The translations under genes were made by a program, and so were the position numbers. Of a DNA stretch of 64,000 nt, positions 57,522 through 64,000 are shown piece after piece (positions within the stretch are counted from its first letter, which is position 1; each line of letters opens with the position of its first letter). This DNA comes from Closterium sp. Naga37s-1 (lineage: Eukaryota > Streptophyta > Zygnematophyceae > Desmidiales > Closteriaceae): the NCBI GenBank assembly GCA_947471745.1, contig CANJKZ010000723.1:7570501-7634500 (forward strand). Reading direction: 5' to 3'. Under the pieces are notes generated by a model that was given only the letters and a program-made list of their open reading frames with translations, was not told the origin of the DNA and did no database searches.

Positions 57522-57646
57522 TGTGAAAGAACGAGGAAAATGAATGAACTAGCAAGCAGGTGGGTACAAGTAGGAAAACTGAAAAGTGTTGTACCCCATA
57601 TTGTCTACCCCACTACCTACACAGACTATAGCATATGAGTTTGACA
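57522..57646 (-). repeat. 3' LTR of copia D
   Basis: 125 bp; on the plus strand TGTGAAAG...GTTTGACA, followed by the polypurine complement CACCCCCGTAGG. Confidence 0.93.
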
Positions 57647-57843
57647 CACCCCCGTAGGCAAAGTGGGTGAGAACAAGAGGTCACAAGACCAGTCAAGCAA
57701 AGCAAAGCAAGCTCAGGGTGGATCACAACGTCACCACACATTCCGAGCACAAGTTCAAGGCCACAAGGCCAGTTCACATGCAAGATCATATATAAAGGTA
57801 AACAAGCAAGTGCAGGTATAGAAAGATCACAGTACAAGCAAGG

Positions 57844-60800
57844 TCAAGAAGTGAGCAAGTGAGGCCAGGTAGGCACAAGACCTAGCATCGTACAGCAGCG
57901 CTGATGATCACAAGGCGGAAGTGCCTTGGTAAAGATATCAGCAGTGTTGGCCTCAGAGGCCACGTAAGCAAGGCGCAGCTGACCACGCTGCTGCAGCTCA
58001 CGAGCAAGGAAGTAACGAAGAGCAATGTGCTTCGTTCTGTGCTCCAGTCTGTGCTCCCGACACAAGGCCAGCATGGCCTTGTTGTCTACGTACAGAACTG
58101 GAGGAGAACGAGGCGGCTCTCCTAGGTCAGTCAGCAGGTAGGTGAGCCAGCGTAGCTCCTGTGCAGCCATGGCCCCCGCGTAGATCTCAGCCTCACAGCT
58201 GGAGCCGAGAACAGAAGACGAGCGGGTAGACCGCCACGAAACAGAGCCGGAACCAAGGCTGAAGGTGTAACCCTGTGACGACCGCTGCGTAGCCTGGTCG
58301 TCAGCCCAAGAAGCGTCTCCGTGACCTGTGAGGACCACTGAACGTCGCCCTCCAAGCACTAGCCCCATGCCCGACGTACTGCACAAGTAGCGCAACACCC
58401 TCTTCGCTGCAGCCATGTGCTCTGGTCGGTGTCTCCCAGGAGCAACATAGCGTGCGAGAATGCTAAGAGGGTATGCAAGGTCAGGTCGTGTGCAGGTCAT
58501 CAGGTACATGAGGCAGCCAACAAGCTCTGGGTATGGGCCACTCGGCTCTACGGACTCATCCGAAGGCAGAGCTGAGAGCGAGTGGCGAGTAGACAGAGGA
58601 GTGGCCTGAGGCGAGGAGTACGTGAAGTCGAAGCGCTGAAGGACCTGCTGCACCATGTGTGACTGAGTCAGGGTAATGGTGCGCTGTGCTCTGTCCCGGG
58701 TGATCTGCAAGCCAAGGTAGCTGCGCAGTTCACCCAGGTCTGTGCACGTGTGTCTCTTCTGCAGCTCGGACTTCACGTGGGCGAGTCGAGCAGTGTCAGC
58801 AGTGGCAAAGACCAAGTCGTCGACGTACACGAGGATGCAGAACGGCGGCAAAGAGGTGTCGGTGCGCAGAAACAGCGACGGGTCGGCAGTAGAAGGAGCA
58901 AACCCAAGAGCCGCAAGTGTAGTCCTCAGTGTGTCGTGCCACTCACGGGGCGCCTGGCGGAGACCGTAGACTGGCCGCCGGAGGCTCCACTGGGTACCAG
59001 GAGGAAACGACCCAGTGAAGCCAGGTGGGCGGCGCAGCCAGATCTCCTCGTGCAGGCTGCCCTGCAGGAAAGCTGTGCTGAAGTCAAGAGAGTGAAGCTC
59101 GTAGTCGCGCTGAGCGGCTATGTGCAGTAGCACCCGAAGAGTGGTCATCTTCGGGGTGGGAGAGAAGGTCTGAAAGTAGTCAACTCCCTGCCGCTGACTG
59201 AAGCCTCGAGCCACGTAACGCGCCTTGAAGACAGGCGGAGAACCCGGCGGCCGCTTCACCCTGAAAATCCACATGCCACTGACGATGTTCGCCCCAGGTG
59301 GGGGAACCTCATCGACGTAGGTGCCTGTGGACTTCCAGGAAGCCATCTCTGCGTCCATGGCTGACTGCCACTGTGAGGAGTAGGGACCCTCGATCGCCTC
59401 AGCGTACGATCGAGGAGTCGGGATGTCTGGTGCATCCGGGTCTCCCTCAGGGGCAATTAGCGTGGACACGAGATGAGGCAAAGCAGCAGCAAAACACTGG
59501 AAGTCCTCCTGCCTGTCCTCAAGGACGTCCGTGCTAAGAGCACACCCACCCCCGACGGACGGAGGACAGACAGACTCAGACTCAGCAACAAGACTAGCGG
59601 CGTAGTCTAGACGACAGCGAGCAGCAAAGTCGACAAGCTCAGCAACCAAGGTAGACGCAGCAGTGGACTCAAAGGAAGGGTCAGTGACAACAGTAGCCAG
59701 GAGACGCGTGACAGTAGGACTGGCAGCACGAAGAGAGTCAGACTCCGGGTCAGCAAGAACAGGAAGAGAGGACTCTGGAGGAGACGGCAAAGGGACACGC
59801 AGAGGAGCAGTGGAAGGACGCAGTGCCATCTGGTGTGTGTCTGGGACCGCAGGAGGACGCGGACGCGGAGCACGACTACTAGTGCGAGCAGCATGAACAG
59901 GTGACGCAGGATGAGACGCAGGCTCACGACGCTTAGCAAGACCTCCAGTAGGACCAGTGTAGGGAGAAGGAGCAGGTAGGGGGGAGGCGGGCTGTAACTG
60001 TGACCGCGACTGGACAGGCTGTGGACACTCGAAGGGAGGAGCAGGACCAGTAGAGGGCGGGAGACCAAGAACCTGCTCAAGGAGCGGAACGAAGTACGGC
60101 CGCGGCCGCGCAGCGCCTCCAGAACCAGCAGGGACAGCACCAGTACCCCCAGCGGCAGCACCAGCGCCAGCAGCACCTCCAGCTCCAACAGCGCCAACTC
60201 CAGCACCCTCAGAAGCACCAGCGCCAGCAGCACCTCCAGTGCCAAAACCCCCAGCAGCTCCAGCTCCAGCAGCTCCAGCAGCTCCAGCAGCACCAACTCC
60301 AGCAGGACTGCCAGCTCCAGAACCGCCAGCAGCTCCAGCGGTACCTCCAGCAGGACCAACTCCAGCAGCCCCAGCAGCACCCCCAGTCCCAGCAGCTCCA
60401 GTACCGCCAGTACGAGCACCTCCAGGACCAGTGGCTCCAGTAACTCCAGTGCCGACTCCAGGGTCAGCAGCAACCGTAGCACCTCCAGCTCCAGCAGGAC
60501 GGCTCCAGCGCCGGGCAAACCACTCGCGCAGCTCCTGCGGAGAGGGGGGCTCCCGCCTCGACGAAGCCCCACCAGAGGCCACACGAGCAGACCCAGCACC
60601 CCCAGGCTCCGCACCCCCAGGCTCAGCACCCCCAGGCTCCGTACCCCCAGGCTCTGCACTCCCAGGCTCCGCACCCCCAGGCTCCGCACCCCCAGGCTCA
60701 GCACCCCTAGACTCAGCACCCGCAGGCTCAACACCCCTAGCAGCACCAGAGTCAACAGCTACCTCGACAGGCTCGACTGCGTCTACCTGGGACACACCTG

Positions 60801-61316
60801 ACGGGGCAGGACCCTGAGGGGGGAGGGGGTCTACCGGGGGGGGACCTGGTGCAAGGAAGAGCGGCGGCGGGGGGAGGGGCGCAGTGCGGTAGGGGAAGAG
60901 ACGGTAGTAAGGAACCGACTCGTCAAACGTGACGTCCTGGGAGGACAGAACACGGCGCGAGGTGGGGTGGTAAAACTGCCAACCAGGCGCGTCAGGGGGG
61001 AAGCCAAGGAAGACGCAGGGAACAGCACGGGGGGAAAGCTTGTCCGCAGACAAGTCGCGGACAAACGCCCGAGATCCCCAGACACGAAACGCAGACGCAT
61101 CGCCAACCTTCCCGGTCCACCGCAAGGTGGGGGAGGTCTCTGGCAAGGAGACCCGGGGCTGAAGGTTGATCTGATGCGCTGCGTACTGAACCGCAAACGG
61201 CCACAGAAAATGGGGAGCAGCCGCATGGATCATGGACGTACGAGCGACGTCCATGACCATGCCAATGCGGCGCTCAGCAATCCCATTTTGCTGTGGAGAG
61301 GCCGGAAGCGTGAAGG
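57844..61316 (-). pseudogene. pol: Copia D Pol remnant (integrase end, reverse transcriptase, RNase H), no internal stop
   Basis: One open minus-strand frame, starting in the integrase at SPQQNGIAERRIG; the first ATG is at 61258-61260 (MVMDVARTSMIH). It contains the integrase C-terminal region (FLGFPPDAPGW), a linker with GAEPGGAEPGG repeats and a Gly/Ala-rich stretch, reverse transcriptase with YVDD and RNase H with all acidic residues. It ends TGA at 57844-57846. The absence of stops over about 1,150 codons contrasts with the older copia A and suggests that the deletion arose in a fairly recent source copy. Confidence 0.92.
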
Positions 61317-61536
61317 GGCCGCGAAGGGCCGTGAGAGGGGCCGTGAGAGACCGTGAGAGGGGCCGCTACGGGGCCGTAGGGGAGCGCGACGGGCCACCAA
61401 GGGCAGGGGACGCGACGGGAGGGTAGGCACACGGGGCGCGACTCGGGCAGGGGCGAAGCGCGCTCCGGGCAGGAAAAAAAATCGATATTCGGTGGGCCCT
61501 AGGAAACGTTCCCACTAGGGAACCTGCTCTATACCA

Positions 61537-61664
61537 TGTGAATGAACGAGGAAAATTAATGAACTAGCAAGCAGGTGGGTACAAGTAGGAAAACCGAAAA
61601 GTGTTGTACCCCATATTGTCTACCCCACTACAGCCTACACAGACTATAGCATATGAGTTTGACA
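61537..61664 (-). repeat. 5' LTR of copia D
   Basis: 128 bp, plus-strand TGTGAATGAAC...GTTTGACA, followed by the target duplication CGTTA. Confidence 0.94.
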
Positions 61665-61851
61665 CGTTACGCATTCAGGTTCATATTAGGTTCATTTTGT
61701 AGCTTTTAGTACAAACCGAACACACCCTAGGTTCAATTAGGGTTTCCAACCATCTCTCTTTTGTACCTCGACATTTCTCTTCCTAGTTCAACTTTTTTCG
61801 ACCCTACCTAACTTTCTCGCCATCCATGGCTCCTCTCATCTTGACAATAAT

Positions 61852-61990
61852 TGCCCAAGACCAACTCATCAACCTATCCGCCCAGCTACAGGATACATCC
61901 GCAGCCCCATCACTCACCAGGTACCAGCAGTCCATAGAGAGACACTGCCGACCAAGAACGCACATGCCTCAGAAGACCCATTTGGAATGA
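61852..61990 (+). CDS. YR element tyrosine recombinase, C-terminal end
   Basis: This is the continuation of 39875-40791 after removing copia E and one target duplication: the codon ATT is completed by T61852 and the product reads ELYVTIAQDQLINLSAQLQD and ends KTHLE, TGA at 61988-61990. The last codons lie in repeat B1. Confidence 0.85.
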
Positions 61991-62032
61991 AGCACGCTGC
62001 CTTTGCAAGAGGACAAAGTGAGCTTTCACAAT
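61977..62032 (+). repeat. Split direct repeat B1 of the YR element
   Basis: 56 bp, CCCATTTGGAATGAAGC...CTTTCACAAT; one difference from B2 (62282-62337). Confidence 0.9.
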
Positions 62033-62033
62033 A

Positions 62034-62210
62034 TTATAATTTTTGAAAGTGTAATTTTAAAAATATCGTATTGTGAAAGCGAGGACGTGGCCAGCGCAGC
62101 AAAGGAAGCGGTGCGACGCTACTCACCCCTCTTTTCGTCTACAAAAGAGGGACGTGAGGCTATTCGCCTCACCCACGTTCTTCATTTCTAATTGTAGTTC
62201 TACTTTCCCG
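62034..62210 (+). repeat. Split direct repeat A2 of the YR element
   Basis: 177 bp, matches A1 with the same two hairpins (62128-62172). It is directly adjacent to B1, forming the B1A2 junction. CTTTCACAAT (end of B1) and ATTGTGAAAG (62070-62079) form an inverted repeat across the junction. Confidence 0.9.
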
Positions 62211-62258
62211 CCACCCACCCCATTGTGTATCATTGTTACGGACGAGAACGATGTACTA

Positions 62259-62337
62259 CCCATTTGGAATGAAGCACGCTGCCCATTTGGAATGAAGCAC
62301 GCTGCCTTTGCAAGAGGACTAAGTGAGCTTTCACAAT
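62259..62337 (+). repeat. Split direct repeat B2 of the YR element with a partial extra copy
   Basis: B2 proper is 62282-62337. The first 23 bp of B2 are also present immediately upstream (62259-62281) as a tandem partial duplication. This is the 3' end of the YR element. Confidence 0.88.
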
Positions 62338-62663
62338 CCCTGAAATTTCAGCAAACACACTTAAAAAAAAGCTGCCACAACAGCCCCACTATTCTCCCAC
62401 CACTGAAATCACAGCCTTTTTACCCCTAATCAGCCTTTTTTTGCTGACTTCTGAGGGCCTGGCGTACAGTTACGAAAGTGTTCCCGCCCAATTCCTCCTG
62501 ACTGCAGCTGCCTGATGCCATCTGCTCCGACGGTCCAGATCCACCCTAACCGTCTGACGCTTCGCGTCAATTCCGACTCCTCGCATTCGTTCTCGTTACT
62601 GCATGTTTCCTTAACTGCGGTGAGGAGTGTACTTGTGATGTTCAGGCATTACTATTCGTAACA
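62338..62663 (-). repeat. Probable 3' LTR (or part of it) of copia F
   Basis: On the minus strand a polypurine tract (AAGGGGGG, complement of 62664-62671) is followed by TGTTACGAATAG at 62663, the form of an LTR start. The other end is not defined because the 5' LTR is outside the window and the YR element borders it at 62337. No coding content. Confidence 0.5.
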
Positions 62664-62670
62664 CCCCCCT

Positions 62671-64000
62671 TCACTCCTGGCCGCAGCTCGACTTGACTTG
62701 CTTGACCACTCCACTAAGTTCGTAGCAGTGCTGATACTGCTGGCGTGGCAGACGCTTCGTGAGAAAGACTGCTACCATGTCACCAGTCGGGCAGTAGGTC
62801 AAGTCAACCTTGCCCTTGTCCACTTCGTCCTTCACGAAGAAATACCGCAGCGCAATGTGCTTGGTGCGGTTGACGAAACCAGGTTTGTTCGCGATGCGAA
62901 TCGCGCTTTGGTTGTCGCAGTGAAGACGAAAGGTGGGCGAAGCTGGAATTTTTGCCTGCAAATAGAGGCCTTCGCGAACTACTGCAATTGCTGCGATGAA
63001 TTCTGCTTCGGCTGACGACAGGGCAACCAACTCCTGCTTCTGCGAGTTCCAGGAGATTGGTCCCGTTGGTTCGAGTCGGAACAGGAAGCCTGTCCTGGAC
63101 CGTCGATTGTCAGGATCTGCTGCGTGATTGGCGTCCACGTAGCCGATGAGGTTGAAGGATGGGGTTGGTGCAGTTGAGTAGCACAGCCCAATCTTGGGCG
63201 TTGAAACGAAGAACTGTAGGGCGCGCTGCAGGTCCAGAAGATTCTCAGCCGTTGGTTTGCGTGAGTACTGGGCCAGCTGACTTGCGATGTAGGAGAGGTC
63301 AGGCCTGCATGTGACAGAGGCAAAGAGCAGGCATCCCAGCTGCTGCTGGTAAGTCTGAACTCCAGCAGGGGATAGGGCTTTGTTGTCAGGTTTGTGGTTC
63401 GGTCCTGGAGTTTGGTAGGGAGTGGAGAGCGGTGCAGGTGAGATGTTGAATCGCTTTCCTAACTCCTCTGCGTACTTGGCCGCTGAGAGGTGAATGGCCT
63501 TAGGCGCATAGGAGATGTTGAGGCCTAAGAACTGCTTCACCTCGTAGTTGCATGTGATGTCGACGCGCCCCGCCAAGTTTTTCTCGAACTGCTTCAGTAG
63601 TTCTTTGCTCGATCCTGTGTAAAGCAAGTCGTCGACGTAGACTGTGAGGAGGATGTATTCGCCGCGGAAATCGCGGCGGTACATCCCAGGATCATGGGGC
63701 ATCTGCTTGAACCCGATTTCAAGCACAATGTTGTGCAGATACTGCTGCCACAGTCTCGGTGCCTGCTTGATCCCGTAAAGGAACTTGCGCAGTTGACACA
63801 CGAGCGAGTCCCCTTCGCCGTATGCACGCGGCTGCTCCACGTAGATTACGGCGTCTACTAATGCGCACAAGAACGCGTTCTTGACGTCGATCTGGCGGAG
63901 AGGCAGGTGCCTTGCAACTGCGATGGCGAGCAGGATTCGGACGGAGGTGTGGCGACTGACTGGAGCAAACGTCTGGTCGAAGTCGATTCCGTGCCTTTGG
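62671..64000 (-). CDS. pol: Copia F Pol, C-terminal part (reverse transcriptase and RNase H), runs off the window
   Basis: An open minus-strand frame from the window end to TGA at 62671-62673, with no internal stop (at least 443 codons). The reverse transcriptase has GIDFDQTFAPV, QIDVKNAFL, LYGIKQAPRLW and YVDD (about 63622-63635). The RNase H has YVDANHAAD, SSAEAEFIA, CDNQSAI and the characteristic RTKHIALRYFFVKD. The sequence is clearly from another copia lineage than A-E, closer to widespread plant and fungal copia elements. It ends just before the polypurine tract. Confidence 0.93.
   Translation of the reverse strand, partial: QRHGIDFDQTFAPVSRHTSVRILLAIAVARHLPLRQIDVKNAFLCALVDAVIYVEQPRAYGEGDSLVCQLRKFLYGIKQAPRLWQQYLHNIVLEIGFKQMPHDPGMYRRDFRGEYILLTVYVDDLLYTGSSKELLKQFEKNLAGRVDITCNYEVKQFLGLNISYAPKAIHLSAAKYAEELGKRFNISPAPLSTPYQTPGPNHKPDNKALSPAGVQTYQQQLGCLLFASVTCRPDLSYIASQLAQYSRKPTAENLLDLQRALQFFVSTPKIGLCYSTAPTPSFNLIGYVDANHAADPDNRRSRTGFLFRLEPTGPISWNSQKQELVALSSAEAEFIAAIAVVREGLYLQAKIPASPTFRLHCDNQSAIRIANKPGFVNRTKHIALRYFFVKDEVDKGKVDLTYCPTGDMVAVFLTKRLPRQQYQHCYELSGVVKQVKSSCGQE

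Larger units (their letters stand above)
57522..61664 (-). mobile_element. Copia element D (Ty1/copia), internally deleted, inserted in the 3' LTR of copia E
   Basis: LTRs are 57522-57646 (3', 125 bp) and 61537-61664 (5', 128 bp); three substitutions and a 3-nt indel separate them. The target duplication is CGTTA (57517-57521, 61665-61669). Primer-binding site TGGTATAGAGC and hairpin GTTCCC/GGGAAC (plus 61508-61523) follow the 5' LTR. Only 4,143 bp long: the leader is joined at about 61316 to the integrase just before NGIAERR, so gag, protease and most of integrase are gone. Confidence 0.95.
40792..61846 (+). mobile_element. Copia element E, with internal 5.44-kb tandem amplification; 3' LTR split by copia D
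   Basis: The 254-bp LTRs are 40792-41045 and 57445-57521 plus 61670-61846, differing at about four positions. The likely target duplication is ACAAT (40787-40791) / ATAAT (61847-61851) with one change. Primer-binding site TGGTATTCAGAGC follows at 41046. The interior holds an AT-rich leader, a duplicated 537-bp leader block, two near-complete 5.44-kb gag-pol units and a third short unit with gag joined to RNase H. It is a copia family distinct from A-D (different LTR, Gag and protease). Total 21 kb, of which 4.1 kb is copia D. Confidence 0.92.
57445..61846 (+). repeat. 3' LTR of copia E, split by copia D
   Basis: 57445-57521 and 61670-61846 together make 254 bp matching the 5' LTR (about four differences, including TTAACA/TTGACA at the end). 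Copia D with its target duplication CGTTA separates them. Confidence 0.93.

Overview
The window is a repeat-dominated stretch of a eukaryotic nuclear genome, most likely from the green lineage. A streptophyte or chlorophyte alga or a bryophyte would fit; species cannot be decided from the sequence. The reasons are one GC-rich, intron-containing FkbM-like methyltransferase gene with GT-AG introns, plant-type LTR retrotransposons (Ty1/copia and a chromodomain-bearing Ty3/gypsy) primed by an initiator-Met-like tRNA, and a tyrosine-recombinase retrotransposon with split direct repeats. No bacterial operons, rRNA, tRNA or CRISPR arrays were found.

Layout. 1-4.2 kb: a five-exon methyltransferase reading frame (exons 701-837, 1401-1548, 3134-3271, 3741-3849, 4031-4215) with duplicated exons and long microsatellites in its introns. 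4759-6081: a small non-autonomous LTR element. 6827-34360: a 5.56-kb chromovirus (Ty3/gypsy, minus strand) expanded to 27.5 kb by nested copia insertions: copia A (7894-22414, plus) in its integrase, copia B (13581-21127, plus) inside the reverse transcriptase of A, and copia C (26065-33506, minus) in its gag. 35447-62337: a tyrosine-recombinase (YR) retrotransposon split by copia E (40792-61846), whose 3' LTR is itself split by copia D (57522-61664, minus). Copia E carries a 5.44-kb internal segment repeated in tandem two and a half times. 62.3-64 kb: the 3' end of another copia lineage, F, on the minus strand, running off the window.

Every nested insertion could be closed by eye: each LTR element has TG...CA LTR ends and a 5-bp target duplication (GCTGG, CTGCG, GCAGC, TCTCG, GGCTT, CGTTA; ACAAT/ATAAT for E), and removing the insert restores the host reading frame for gypsy gag, gypsy integrase, copia A reverse transcriptase and the YR recombinase. 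LTR identity gives an order: B and C have identical LTR pairs and are youngest; A and E show about 1.6 percent LTR divergence; D has three substitutions and a 3-nt indel.

Most notable points: a textbook -1 frameshift signal (GGGAAAC, 7-nt spacer, 8-bp stem) at the gypsy gag-pol overlap; the A1-ORFs-B1A2-B2 split repeat of the YR element; a non-CCHC zinc motif shared by the Gag proteins of distinct copia families; a small hairpin directly after the primer-binding site in five elements; tandem amplification inside copia E at a microhomology within a predicted hairpin; and a frame-preserving tandem exon duplication in the methyltransferase. Copia B and C each have one in-frame stop in an otherwise complete polyprotein, so no element is strictly intact on the sequence shown.
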